A DNA stretch of 64,000 nt from Aquimarina acroporae (GTDB lineage: Bacteria; Bacteroidota; Bacteroidia; Flavobacteriales; Flavobacteriaceae): contig NZ_JALPRE010000013.1 of NCBI RefSeq assembly GCF_023195925.1, positions 62,001 through 126,000 of the forward strand, in the 5' to 3' direction. A program made the translations under genes and the position numbers. Below are positions 34,979 through 44,359 of this stretch, piece after piece. Within the stretch, counting starts at the first letter, position 1. Each line of letters starts with the position of its first letter. The notes beneath the pieces are model-generated. The model saw only the letters and a program-made list of their open reading frames with translations, did not search any database and was not told the origin of the DNA.

Positions 34979-36424
34979 ATGGCGTATACTGAAGACGATT
35001 TAAAGAAAGAATTAGAAACGAAAGAATATGAGTATGGATTCTATACCGACATAGAATCTGATACTTTTCCAGTTGGTTTAAATGAAGATATCGTTAGAGC
35101 AATTTCTAAAAAGAAAGATGAGCCAGAATGGATGACAGAATGGCGACTTGAAGCCTTTAGAATTTGGGAAAAGATGGAAGAGCCGGAGTGGGCAAATGTG
35201 AACTATGAAAAGCCAGATTTTCAAAACATTTCCTATTATTCTGCTCCCAACAAAAAACCAAAATACAATAGCATCGATGAGGTAGATCCTGAGTTATTAG
35301 AAACCTTCGAAAAACTAGGAATCTCATTAGAAGAGCAAAAGAAACTTGCAGGAGTTGCTGTAGATATTGTTATGGACTCTGTTTCTGTAGCAACTACTTT
35401 CAAAGAAACCCTCGCAGAAAAAGGAATTATATTTTGCTCGATATCTGAAGCTATACAGGAACATCCTGAGCTGGTAAAGAAATATATAGGATCTGTTGTT
35501 CCTCAAAAAGATAACTTTTATGCTGCTTTAAATTCTGCAGTTTTTAGCGACGGATCTTTCTGCTATATTCCTAAAGGCGTTAGATGCCCTATGGAATTAT
35601 CTACATATTTTAGAATTAATCAGGCTGGAACAGGTCAATTTGAGCGTACTCTAGTTATTGCAGATAAAGAAAGTTATGTGAGTTACCTTGAAGGATGTAC
35701 GGCACCATCAAGAGACGAAAATCAATTACATGCAGCTGTAGTAGAATTAATCGCGCTAGATGACGCCGAAATAAAATATTCTACAGTTCAAAACTGGTAT
35801 CCTGGTAATGCCGAAGGAAAAGGAGGGGTGTATAATTTCGTAACCAAAAGAGGGATTTGCGAAAAGAACGCCAAAATATCCTGGACGCAAGTAGAAACGG
35901 GATCAGCTGTAACTTGGAAATATCCTTCTTGTGTCTTAAAAGGTGATAATTCTGTGGGTGAATTTTATTCTATTGCAGTGACCAATAACTTTCAACAGGC
36001 AGATACTGGTACCAAAATGATTCACCTTGGTAAGAACACTAAGAGTACGATTATTTCTAAAGGTATTTCAGCCGGAAAGTCTCAGAACAGTTATCGCGGA
36101 TTGGTGCAGATTAATAGCAGAGCCACCAACGCTCGTAATTTTTCTCAGTGTGATTCATTATTGATGGGCAATGATTGTGGGGCGCATACGTTTCCATATA
36201 TAGAAGCGAAAAATAAAACTGCTCAAATAGAACATGAAGCAACAACAAGTAAAATAGGTGAAGACCAAATTTTTTATTGTAACCAAAGAGGTATAGATAC
36301 TGAAAAGGCTATTGCTCTTATTGTAAACGGTTTCAGTAAAGAAGTATTAAACAAATTGCCTATGGAGTTTGCTGTTGAAGCTCAAAAACTTCTTGAGATA
36401 TCTCTGGAAGGCTCTGTTGGGTAA
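34979..36424 (+). CDS. sufB: Fe-S cluster assembly scaffold SufB
   Basis: A protein of 481 residues, the normal length. Family segments are [95 protein letters not shown] and the C-terminal [20 protein letters not shown]. SufB forms the SufBC2D scaffold on which clusters are built. It is followed by a small lipoprotein gene (25 bases) before sufC. No inserted intein or frameshift was seen. Confidence 0.97.
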   Translation: MAYTEDDLKKELETKEYEYGFYTDIESDTFPVGLNEDIVRAISKKKDEPEWMTEWRLEAFRIWEKMEEPEWANVNYEKPDFQNISYYSAPNKKPKYNSIDEVDPELLETFEKLGISLEEQKKLAGVAVDIVMDSVSVATTFKETLAEKGIIFCSISEAIQEHPELVKKYIGSVVPQKDNFYAALNSAVFSDGSFCYIPKGVRCPMELSTYFRINQAGTGQFERTLVIADKESYVSYLEGCTAPSRDENQLHAAVVELIALDDAEIKYSTVQNWYPGNAEGKGGVYNFVTKRGICEKNAKISWTQVETGSAVTWKYPSCVLKGDNSVGEFYSIAVTNNFQQADTGTKMIHLGKNTKSTIISKGISAGKSQNSYRGLVQINSRATNARNFSQCDSLLMGNDCGAHTFPYIEAKNKTAQIEHEATTSKIGEDQIFYCNQRGIDTEKAIALIVNGFSKEVLNKLPMEFAVEAQKLLEISLEGSVG

Positions 36425-36449
36425 ATTAACAACCATCAAATCTACATAA

Positions 36450-36860
36450 ATGAAGCCATCACTATTCTTAATTGTACTTAGCCTTGTATGTTTTTCTTGT
36501 AAAAAAGATAAATCAGATAGTAATAATGACGACCTGTCTTTGGTAAGAGGAGAGTTTATTCTTATTGATGATGCAGCGGTAATAAAAGGAAGTGACTTTA
36601 TTTATGGTGTTGTTATCGATGATACTACTCTAGAGCTCGCAAAACAAGTAGCTCCTCTAAAAAGAGAAGAATACGACATGGTGCCTGTAGTAGTAAAAGG
36701 TCTTATAAAGCCAAATCCTAAACAGGGGTGGCCAGAAGTAGTAGAAATAAAAGAAATAATCGGAGTAAGTGCTCCTACCTCAGAATTACCAACCAAAATA
36801 GAGTCTTCTGAGCAAGGGCAAAATCAAACTCCAAATGTAGAACAAACCGTAGAAAATTAA
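36450..36860 (+). CDS. hypothetical lipoprotein inside the suf operon
   Basis: A protein of 136 residues. The signal MKPSLFLIVLSLVCFSC is followed by KKDKSDSNNDD, so it is a lipoprotein. The rest is a compact beta-rich domain (RGEFILIDDAAVIKGSDFIY, VVPVVVKGLIKPNP) and a polar C-terminus. No known Suf component is a lipoprotein. It lies between sufB (25 bases) and sufC (44 bases) in the same direction and must be transcribed with them. An OB-like fold for the central part is possible but unproven. Function unknown. Confidence 0.7.
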   Translation: MKPSLFLIVLSLVCFSCKKDKSDSNNDDLSLVRGEFILIDDAAVIKGSDFIYGVVIDDTTLELAKQVAPLKREEYDMVPVVVKGLIKPNPKQGWPEVVEIKEIIGVSAPTSELPTKIESSEQGQNQTPNVEQTVEN

Positions 36861-36904
36861 TTCAGTTAATTATATCTCTCAATAGAGAAAAAGAATTGCA
36901 TACA

Positions 36905-37657
36905 ATGTTAGAAATAAAGGATTTACACGCAAACGTTGAAGGAAAAGAAATTTTAAAAGGTCTTAATTTAAAGGTTAATGCAGGAGAAATACATGCTGTA
37001 ATGGGACCAAATGGAGCTGGAAAAAGTACACTGGCAAATATCATTGCAGGTAAGGAAGAGTATGAAGTGACAGATGGAGATATCCTTTTAAATGGTGATG
37101 ATATTGAAGAATTAGGTCCAGAAGAAAGAGCTCATAAAGGTGTTTTTATGTCTTTTCAGTATCCTGTAGAAATACCGGGAGTAACCGTGACCAATTTTAT
37201 GAAAACAGCGATCAACGAGACAAGAAAAGCGCAAGGACTTGAAGAAATGCCTGCCAAAGATATGCTCAAAAAGATTCGTGAGAAGTCTGAACTACTAGAA
37301 ATTGATCGTAAATTTTTATCTCGTTCTCTAAACGAGGGGTTCTCGGGAGGTGAGAAAAAAAGAAATGAGATTTTTCAAATGGCAATGATGGAACCTAAAT
37401 TAGCTATCCTCGATGAAACCGATTCTGGATTAGATATTGATGCACTTCGAATTGTTGCCAATGGAGTAAACAAGTTAAAAAGTCAAGATAACGCTATCAT
37501 TGTAATCACACATTACCAAAGATTACTAGATTATATCGTTCCAGATTATGTGCACGTGTTATACGATGGGAAAATCGTAAAATCTGGTACCAAAGAGTTG
37601 GCTCTTGAACTAGAAGAAAAAGGATACGACTGGATTAAGGAAGAGATAAATGCATAA
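36905..37657 (+). CDS. sufC: Fe-S cluster assembly ATPase SufC
   Basis: A protein of 250 residues from the ATG at 36905; a TTG three codons upstream is not needed. Walker A is GPNGAGKST (residues about 34-42), the signature is LNEGFSGGEKKRNEIFQ (SufC-specific, followed by KKR), and Walker B is LAILDETDSGLDID. It hydrolyses ATP to remodel the SufB-SufD scaffold. It starts after the inserted lipoprotein gene and ends three bases before sufD. Confidence 0.97.
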   Translation: MLEIKDLHANVEGKEILKGLNLKVNAGEIHAVMGPNGAGKSTLANIIAGKEEYEVTDGDILLNGDDIEELGPEERAHKGVFMSFQYPVEIPGVTVTNFMKTAINETRKAQGLEEMPAKDMLKKIREKSELLEIDRKFLSRSLNEGFSGGEKKRNEIFQMAMMEPKLAILDETDSGLDIDALRIVANGVNKLKSQDNAIIVITHYQRLLDYIVPDYVHVLYDGKIVKSGTKELALELEEKGYDWIKEEINA

Positions 37658-37660
37658 GTT

Positions 37661-38974
37661 ATGGAATTAAAAGAAAAATTAGTATCCTCTTTTTTAGCTT
37701 TTGAAAATACCGTGAATGTAGATGCGCCTATTCACGATATTAGAACTCAAGCTATAAAGATTTTTGAAGAAAAAGGGTTTCCTACCAAAAAGGAAGAAGC
37801 CTGGAAATATACTTCTCTTAATGCTGTGCTTAAGCATGATTATAGTATTTTCCCTAAGGAAGAAAATGCATTAGAGTTTAAAGATGTAAAGAAATACTTT
37901 CTTTATGATTTAGATACCTATAAAATCGTATTTATAGATGGTAAATACTCTTCGCATTTGTCTGAGACTACTCATGACAAAATAGATGTCTGTCTAATGT
38001 CTTCTGCGTTAACTCATGATAAATATAAAGCTGTAATCGATAATTATTTTAATAAGGTTGCACGCCAAGATGGTCTTACTTCTTTAAACACTGCGTTTTC
38101 TAAAGAAGGAGCCTATATTTATATCCCAAAAAATAAACTGGCAGATAAACCTATTCAAATTATTCATTTTTCTACCGGTAAAGAGTCTGCACAAATGCTT
38201 CAACCACGTAATTTAATTGTGGTAGAAGAGAATTCACACGTTCAAATTATAGAACGTCACCAAAGTTTAACAGATAATCCTGTATTTACGAATTCGGTTA
38301 CTGAGATATATGTAGATAAACGAGCACATGTTGATTATTACAAGATTCAGAATGATAATGAACAAGCCTCTTTGATAGATAACACGTATATCGAACAACA
38401 AGCTCAAAGTGTAGCCTCTGTACACACTTTTGCTTTTGGTGGAAACATCACGAGAAATAACTTGAATTTCTTTCAAAAAGGAGAAGGAATAGACTCTATT
38501 CTAAATGGGGTAACAATTCTTGAAGGGAAACAACACGTAGACCATAACACATTAGTACATCATACAGAACCAAACTGTGAAAGTCATCAGGACTACAAAG
38601 GTATTTTTGATGAAAAAGCTACAGGGGTTTTCAACGGAAAAATTATTGTAGATAAGATTGCTCAAAAGACCAACGCATTTCAATCGAATAATAATATTTT
38701 ATTAAGTGATAAAGCGACCATCAATTCTAAACCACAATTAGAGATTTTTGCAGACGATGTAAAATGTTCTCATGGGTGTACTATTGGGCAGCTTGATGAA
38801 AATGCATTGTTTTATATGCGTTCTAGAGGTATAGGAGAGAAAGAAGCTAGAGCTTTACTTATGTATGCATTTGCCAATAATGTATTGGAGAGTGTAAAAA
38901 TACCTCAACTTAAAAATAGAATTAATAAACTTATCGCTAACAAGTTAGGGGTAGATATTGGTTTTGATTTATAA
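37661..38974 (+). CDS. sufD: Fe-S cluster assembly protein SufD
   Basis: A protein of 437 residues related to SufB. Characteristic segments are GFPTKKEEAWKYTSLNAVLK near the N-terminus, LNGVTILEGKQHVDHNTLVH, and the C-terminal DDVKCSHGCTIGQLDENALF, SRGIGEKEARALLMYAFAN. It pairs with SufB in the SufBC2D scaffold. Its Cys and His in KCSHGC are the usual ones. A strong terminator follows 28 bases after the stop. Confidence 0.97.
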   Translation: MELKEKLVSSFLAFENTVNVDAPIHDIRTQAIKIFEEKGFPTKKEEAWKYTSLNAVLKHDYSIFPKEENALEFKDVKKYFLYDLDTYKIVFIDGKYSSHLSETTHDKIDVCLMSSALTHDKYKAVIDNYFNKVARQDGLTSLNTAFSKEGAYIYIPKNKLADKPIQIIHFSTGKESAQMLQPRNLIVVEENSHVQIIERHQSLTDNPVFTNSVTEIYVDKRAHVDYYKIQNDNEQASLIDNTYIEQQAQSVASVHTFAFGGNITRNNLNFFQKGEGIDSILNGVTILEGKQHVDHNTLVHHTEPNCESHQDYKGIFDEKATGVFNGKIIVDKIAQKTNAFQSNNNILLSDKATINSKPQLEIFADDVKCSHGCTIGQLDENALFYMRSRGIGEKEARALLMYAFANNVLESVKIPQLKNRINKLIANKLGVDIGFDL

Positions 38975-39002
38975 AGACAATAAGGACTATAATTTATATA
39001 CG

Positions 39003-39030
39003 AAGCCAAATCATATGATTTGGCTTTTTT
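39003..39030. terminator. terminator after sufD, shared with the convergent gene
   Basis: AAGCCAAATCAT and ATGATTTGGCTT form a perfect 24-base palindrome (39003-39026) followed by T on the plus strand. It overlaps the last bases before the stop of the convergent serine hydrolase gene (39029). It ends the sufA-B-C-D transcript. Confidence 0.88.
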
Positions 39031-40381
39031 ATTCTATAGCCTCCACAACATTTTTTAGAAAAGTATTAAAGTCTACACCTGCATCCCCTATTAATCCAAA
39101 CCGAACAATTACCAAGTCTTTGGAAGGAATAATAAACACTCGTTGTCCCTGGAATCCATTTGCCGAAAACATATCTCTAGGCGCATCTTGATAAAAACCA
39201 CCAGCATTCAGCCAAAAATGACCTCCATAATCTCCATCTGAAGTCGGACTTGGGGTAGTAACATAATCTACCCACTCTGGATTAAAGATTTGAGTTCCGT
39301 TCCAATTTCCTCTATGTAGGTACAAAAGACCAAATTTGGCCCAATCTCTAGCCGTTGCCCAGGCATAAGAAGAACCTACATAATTTCCGGCTATATCGGC
39401 CTCAATTAGCATAGAATGCATCCCTATTTTATCTATAAATTCTTTGTAGGGAAAATCTAAATATTCTTGATAGTCTCCTATCTCTTTTCTCAAAATACCC
39501 GACAATATATTTGACACTCCAGAAGAATAATACCAATACTCTCCAGGTTTATGAATGGCTTTTTTGTAAATCTGAGGTTTTGTCATATCTGTATCTAAAT
39601 ACAACATCTTGGTGACATCAGAAATAGATCCGTAATCCTCATCCCACTCCAAACCACAATTCATTTGCAGCAAATTATGAATGGTAATCTCCTTTCTTTC
39701 ATCATTTTGCCATTCGTCTATTGGAGCTTTATCATGAACAGAAATTTTTCCTTGTTTTTCAAGAACCCCAAAAGCTGTAGCCAACACACTTTTAGTCATC
39801 GACCAACCTGCAAGCTTTGAATCTTGGTTTAATCCCTCAATATACTTTTCAGCAATTATTTGATCTTTATATAGAACCAATACCGCTCTGGTTTTTTGCA
39901 CATACTCCGCACCAGAATCGAATATAGAATGTACCGCTTCTTTTACCTGTTCATAGTTCACATTATCAAAAACGGTGTCTTGTTGTGGTAATTCTCCATA
40001 GGGATACGGTAAATTAGTGTTTATAACATTTCTATGAGGAACAAAAGCAGGTGAATTGGCATCAAAATCTTCATTAATCAAAACACTTCCCAAACCTTCT
40101 CGATAAACCGCTTTTCTTTGTTGTAATCCAAAAACAGAAGCAATTGATGTTTTCTGCTTGAAATCTACCTCATCATCTGCCAAATGAACTGGAGTAAAAT
40201 TATTATCCTTTGTATCAGTAAATTCAATACTTCTTTCTGCAACAAAAATCGAAGAATTCATATGCTTTGCAGAGTATCCTGTTAAAATGGTTAGTTTAGG
40301 GTAATTTAAGGCAGCACCTACACAAATACACAAAAAAAGAAGCAAAAATATAACCTTAATAATTTTTTTAAATCGTCGCAT
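39029..40381 (-). CDS. class C beta-lactamase-like serine hydrolase
   Basis: A protein of 450 residues with one N-terminal membrane helix (VIFLLLFLCICVGAAL) that may act as anchor. Residues about 40-150 are an accessory region. The hydrolase motifs are SxxK at Ser194-Met-Thr-Lys197 and YSS at Tyr285-Ser-Ser (in place of YxN), with FSANGFQGQ near residue 410. WSMTKS plus a YYSSGVSN second motif is typical of the 6-aminohexanoate-dimer hydrolase-like subgroup. It sits antisense between sufD and sufS and has no evident link to Fe-S assembly. Confidence 0.85.
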   Translation of the reverse strand: MRRFKKIIKVIFLLLFLCICVGAALNYPKLTILTGYSAKHMNSSIFVAERSIEFTDTKDNNFTPVHLADDEVDFKQKTSIASVFGLQQRKAVYREGLGSVLINEDFDANSPAFVPHRNVINTNLPYPYGELPQQDTVFDNVNYEQVKEAVHSIFDSGAEYVQKTRAVLVLYKDQIIAEKYIEGLNQDSKLAGWSMTKSVLATAFGVLEKQGKISVHDKAPIDEWQNDERKEITIHNLLQMNCGLEWDEDYGSISDVTKMLYLDTDMTKPQIYKKAIHKPGEYWYYSSGVSNILSGILRKEIGDYQEYLDFPYKEFIDKIGMHSMLIEADIAGNYVGSSYAWATARDWAKFGLLYLHRGNWNGTQIFNPEWVDYVTTPSPTSDGDYGGHFWLNAGGFYQDAPRDMFSANGFQGQRVFIIPSKDLVIVRFGLIGDAGVDFNTFLKNVVEAIE

Positions 40382-40436
40382 AAGAAAAAAGATTAAACCA
40401 TTCTAAAAATAAGTAATCCTAATTAGAAATACTTCT

Positions 40437-40444
40437 TACTTTTG
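40437..40444 (+). promoter_or_regulatory. -7 box of the sufS gene
   Basis: TACTTTTG fully matches TAnnTTTG and ends 15 bases before the sufS ATG at 40460. No -33 TTTG was found at the usual distance. A TTG in frame with sufS (40442-40444) is part of this box and would be a wrong start call. Confidence 0.55.
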
Positions 40445-40459
40445 CAAAAAGAAATTGCA

Positions 40460-41674
40460 ATGTTTGATGTACAAAAAGTAAGAGAAGATTTTCCAATTCT
40501 AAAAAGAACTGTAAACGGAAAACCTCTTGTTTATTTTGATAATGCGGCCACTTCGCAAACACCTCAAGTGGTTATAGATGCTATTGTTGATTATTACAGT
40601 AATTATAACGCCAATATACACAGAGGTGTTCATTCACTATCACAAGAAGCTACAGATGCTTATGAAATAGCACGCAAAAAAGTACAGGAACATTTTAATG
40701 CTAAACACCCTTACGAAATTATACTTACCTCCGGCACAACGCATAGTATTAATATCATAGCTACCGGATTTACCAGTTTGCTTACCAAAGGAGATGAAAT
40801 CATTGTTTCTGCCCTGGAGCATCACTCTAATATTGTGCCTTGGCAAATGCTTTGTGAGCGCACTGGAGCCGTTCTAAAGGTGATTCCCATGAATGAAGAA
40901 GGAGAGCTGGTAATGAGCGTTTATGACCAATTACTTTCTGAAAAAACCAAATTGGTATTTACCAATCATATCTCAAATGCATTGGGTACTATAAACCCTA
41001 TCGAAGAAATCATTGAAAAAGCGCACAATGTCGGTGCAGCAGTGCTTATCGATGGAGCACAATCCTGCCCTCATATTAAACCCGATGTGCAAAATCTAGA
41101 TGTTGATTTTTATGTAGCATCTGCACATAAATTATGTGGGCCTACAGGAGTGGGTATGTTATACGGAAAAGAAGAATGGCTCAATAAATTACCACCATAT
41201 CAAGGTGGAGGTGAAATGATAGATCAGGTTACTTTTGAAAAAACAACCTATGCCGGGCTTCCTCACAAATTTGAAGCGGGAACACCTAACATTTGTGGGG
41301 GAATAGCATTCGGTGTAGCCCTCGACTATATGAATAGCATTGGTTTTGATGAAATTGCAACTTATGAGAATGAACTACTTGAATATGGGACCAAAAAGTT
41401 GCTGGAAATAGAAGGACTTAAAATTTACGGTACTTCAAAACACAAAACATCGGTAATTTCATTCAATATCGCTGATATTCATCCTTATGATATAGGAACT
41501 ATCGTAGATAAATTAGGAATTGCAGTAAGAACAGGGCACCATTGTGCTCAACCCATTATGGATTTCTATAAAATTCCCGGTACAATAAGAGCTTCTTTTT
41601 CATTTTATAATACCAAAGAGGAGATTGATGCCTTGGTCGAAGCTCTTAAAAAAGCAAAAATGATGCTTTCTTAA
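40460..41674 (+). CDS. sufS: cysteine desulfurase SufS
   Basis: A protein of 404 residues, group II cysteine desulfurase with PLP. The PLP lysine is Lys224 in VASAHKLCGPTG; the substrate-activating cysteine is Cys362 in RTGHHCAQP. N-terminal YFDNAATSQTP and SGTTHSINII are family signatures. It takes sulphur from cysteine and passes it to SufE. The start at the ATG at 40460 is chosen because the longer TTG start lies in the promoter. It has its own promoter and terminator rather than being in the sufABCD transcript. Confidence 0.97.
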   Translation: MFDVQKVREDFPILKRTVNGKPLVYFDNAATSQTPQVVIDAIVDYYSNYNANIHRGVHSLSQEATDAYEIARKKVQEHFNAKHPYEIILTSGTTHSINIIATGFTSLLTKGDEIIVSALEHHSNIVPWQMLCERTGAVLKVIPMNEEGELVMSVYDQLLSEKTKLVFTNHISNALGTINPIEEIIEKAHNVGAAVLIDGAQSCPHIKPDVQNLDVDFYVASAHKLCGPTGVGMLYGKEEWLNKLPPYQGGGEMIDQVTFEKTTYAGLPHKFEAGTPNICGGIAFGVALDYMNSIGFDEIATYENELLEYGTKKLLEIEGLKIYGTSKHKTSVISFNIADIHPYDIGTIVDKLGIAVRTGHHCAQPIMDFYKIPGTIRASFSFYNTKEEIDALVEALKKAKMMLS

Positions 41675-41752
41675 ATAGTATTTCTTGCTATGTAACTTCA
41701 AAAAGCAAATATTTAAATAAAATTTAGGGGAAATTTCCTCTTTTAAAACAAA

Positions 41753-41786
41753 AAAAATCACCGTTTCTTATGCGGTGTTTTTTTTA
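41753..41786 (+). terminator. terminator after sufS
   Basis: CACCG and CGGTG pair around TTTCTTATG, flanked by A-run and T-run (T8), extending the stem with one mismatch. It lies about 80 bases after the sufS stop. Confidence 0.8.
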
Positions 41787-41990
41787 TGTTTTATTCGGCT
41801 TAAAAATCTTGCCTATCCCAGCAATAATGTTAAAATTACAAAATAACAACTTATATTTCAACAGTTTACAAATAAGTCATTATTGACTAATTATTTAGAT
41901 AAAATGTTAAAAAAAATTAGATTATCCTTGCAAAAATATAATTTTCAGAATACCTTGTACCCAACAACATTAACCAAAATTAAATATATT
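41787..41990. other. 204-base leader region before the T9SS hydrolase gene (spacer 41675-41990 in all 316 bases)
   Basis: No gene is supported; the in-frame extension of the hydrolase frame upstream lacks a signal peptide and is not used. Visible are AGTCA and TGACT around TTAT (41876-41889) and a TATATTTC near 41852 that may be a -7 box. Confidence 0.4.
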
Positions 41991-43127
41991 ATGAAAAAAG
42001 TACTGTTTAGTATTTTGTCAATTCTTTTCGTGGCTTTTAGCGGAATTGCTCAAGACTACGATGTAAGTTCAAGCTCTAAAACCTTCAGAGATGCCAGTCG
42101 TAGAAATCGAAGGGTAAATGCAAGAATCTATTACCCTAACATCAGCCGTGAAAACAGATCCGAAATAAACTTTCCTGTTATTATTCTTGGGCATGGGTTT
42201 GTAATGGGTTCTGACGCTTACGAAAATTTCTACGATACTTTGGTACCCAGAGGCTATATCGTAGTTTTTGTGAATACCGAGGGTTCATTTTTTGCCAATC
42301 ATGATGCCTATTCAAAAGATTTAGCATTTATGGTAGCTGCAATTCAAGCTGAAAACAATAACTCAGGTTCTGTGTTGTCGGGTATTGTAGATGATAAAAC
42401 TGCTCTTATTGGTCATTCTATGGGAGGCGGTGCTGCAACTGTAGCTGCATCTATGGTTGAGGTAGAAACTTTAGTCACTTTTGCACCAGCTTTACTAAGA
42501 TTCGACACTTTAACCCCCGCTTCCAATGTTTCTGAAGATGCTATTGTGTTTTCTGGAACTGCCGATGGTGTAACTCCTCCAGACGAGCATCATATTCCTA
42601 TCTATTCCAATTTAGGTTCTTCTTGTAAATACCTAATTAATATCACAGGAGGTGCCCACTGTTATTATGCCAATAGTAATTTTTTCTGTGATTTTGGAGA
42701 AAACAGCTCATCTGGGGATATTCAAATTACAAGGGCCCAGCAGCAAGCCACTACTTTTCAATTCTTGAATTCATGGTTAGATTACAAGTTAAAGGGTAAC
42801 ACAAATGCACAACAATCATTTCTAATAGACTTGGCAACATCTGGTGACATCACTTCAGAAAACACATGTGATAATCCTCAGGTAACTTATGAACCCGAAA
42901 CAGTAGCTATACAAACATTTCCAAACCCTACAAACAAACTTTTAAATATTAAGATTGCAAACGATTATGAGTTGAGTAAAGTTGAGTTTTACAATCAGAC
43001 CGGTAGACTAGTTCATTCTTCAAGCACTAATCAAGTTGACGTTTCTAAATTACGACCCGGTCACTATTTGACAAAAATATATATTGGTGAAGCAACCATT
43101 ACCAAGAAAGTGGTTATTCAAAGGTAA
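41991..43127 (+). CDS. secreted alpha/beta hydrolase with T9SS sorting domain
   Basis: A protein of 378 residues from the ATG at 41991, which begins the signal peptide MKKVLFSILSILFVAFSGIA. Residues about 25-270 are an alpha/beta hydrolase of the chlorophyllase/PAF-acetylhydrolase-like type: GHGFVMGSDAYENFYDTLVP, nucleophile GHSMGGGAATVA, a Cys pair (SSCKYLINITGGAHC) with the likely catalytic His. The last 80 residues are a T9SS type A domain (IQTFPNPTNKLLNIKI to TKKVVIQR). Predicted cell-surface or released esterase/lipase. Placed between sufS and a metalloprotease. Confidence 0.87.
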   Translation: MKKVLFSILSILFVAFSGIAQDYDVSSSSKTFRDASRRNRRVNARIYYPNISRENRSEINFPVIILGHGFVMGSDAYENFYDTLVPRGYIVVFVNTEGSFFANHDAYSKDLAFMVAAIQAENNNSGSVLSGIVDDKTALIGHSMGGGAATVAASMVEVETLVTFAPALLRFDTLTPASNVSEDAIVFSGTADGVTPPDEHHIPIYSNLGSSCKYLINITGGAHCYYANSNFFCDFGENSSSGDIQITRAQQQATTFQFLNSWLDYKLKGNTNAQQSFLIDLATSGDITSENTCDNPQVTYEPETVAIQTFPNPTNKLLNIKIANDYELSKVEFYNQTGRLVHSSSTNQVDVSKLRPGHYLTKIYIGEATITKKVVIQR

Positions 43128-43160
43128 TTTCATCAAAAATATATTTTTTTCATGCGTAAG

Positions 43161-43187
43161 AATGAGGGAGTAAACTCCCTCATTTTT
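43161..43187 (+). terminator. terminator after the T9SS hydrolase gene
   Basis: AATGAGGGAG (43161-43170) and CTCCCTCATT (43175-43184) pair perfectly around TAAA and are followed by T-rich sequence. 34 bases after the stop. Confidence 0.88.
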
Positions 43188-43336
43188 ATTTGATTTCACC
43201 TTATAAATCATTATCTTACAGTATAGATGAACCAATCTTAACAATTTATGAATCAGATTGTTAAATAATGTTTTGTTTCCGTTAAAATACAAAACAAACC
43301 CTGCTTTCATTCGTTTATGTTGTAATACTCTTTACC

Positions 43337-44359
43337 ATGAAAAAGTTAGCCGTTCCTTGTATAGTTATTCTCTTGCTTAGTACCTTGGGATGTCCTTCGG
43401 GAAAGCCTATTGTAGAAAATCCTGATTGCATGACTCCTGAAGAAGCCAAAACGCTCTACAAAGCAGCAAGTGCTGATCCCGATAAACGATGCAGTACCAT
43501 GGAAGTATTAAGAAAACATATGACCAAAAACCCTGAATTGGTTTCTAGGATGGAAAACATAGAGAAACAATGTCAAGCTTTTATTCAACTTCGGAAAAGT
43601 GGAAAAATTGCCGATTCTGAAACTATTACCATTCCCACCGTGGTTCATGTGGTTTATAACACAGAAGAAGAAAATATTTGCAATGCACAAATTCTTTCGC
43701 AGATTAAGGTATTAAATGAAGATTTCACCAAATCTAACACAGATGTTAATCAAATTCCTAATGAATTTTCTGGTTTTGCTTCAAATGCTAACATACGCTT
43801 CAATTTAGATACAATTATTCGGATTTCTTCTACAAAAACCGAATGGGGAACCGATGATTTGGTAAAATTCTCCTCTAACGGTGGTTCTGATATCATAGAA
43901 CCCAATAGAAAACTAAATATTTGGGTGTGTAATATAGGAGGAGGAATTTTAGGATATGCACAATTTCCTGGTGATAATCCAACCACAGATGGGATCGTGG
44001 TTTCTCCTCAGTTCTTCGGCACCGAAGGTTCGGCAGTTGCGCCATTTAATAAAGGAAGAACAACAACTCATGAAGTTGGACATTGGTTAAATTTGCGCCA
44101 TATTTGGGGAGATGGAAATTGTAACCAAGATGATTTTGTAGAGGACACACCACTATCTGATGGTCCTAATTTTGGATGCCCGCAATATCCCACAGTAAGA
44201 TGTAATTCTAACGATATGACCATGAACTATATGGATTATTCTGATGATGCTTGCATGCACATGTTTACCATTGGGCAAAAAGATAGAATGAGAGCTGTAT
44301 TTGCCGATGATGGCCCCAGGGCGAGTTTTGTAAAAAATTACTACAACAAATATGAATAA
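43337..44359 (+). CDS. M43-family zinc metalloprotease lipoprotein (pappalysin-like)
   Basis: A protein of 340 residues. The lipoprotein signal is MKKLAVPCIVILLLSTLGCP. The catalytic motif HEVGHWLNLRHIWG starts at His245 and gives the metzincin HExxHxxGxxH-like pattern; the Met-turn is MTMNYMDYSDDACMHMFT near residue 297. Two further Cys pairs nearby are usual for the family. It would cleave peptides at the cell surface; substrate unknown. Its stop overlaps the next gene's start by eight bases, so the two are translationally coupled. Confidence 0.9.
   Translation: MKKLAVPCIVILLLSTLGCPSGKPIVENPDCMTPEEAKTLYKAASADPDKRCSTMEVLRKHMTKNPELVSRMENIEKQCQAFIQLRKSGKIADSETITIPTVVHVVYNTEEENICNAQILSQIKVLNEDFTKSNTDVNQIPNEFSGFASNANIRFNLDTIIRISSTKTEWGTDDLVKFSSNGGSDIIEPNRKLNIWVCNIGGGILGYAQFPGDNPTTDGIVVSPQFFGTEGSAVAPFNKGRTTTHEVGHWLNLRHIWGDGNCNQDDFVEDTPLSDGPNFGCPQYPTVRCNSNDMTMNYMDYSDDACMHMFTIGQKDRMRAVFADDGPRASFVKNYYNKYE

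Noticed and set aside
41883..41990. Extended N-terminus of the T9SS hydrolase
   Set aside because: The extra 36 residues precede an excellent signal peptide and have no conserved features.
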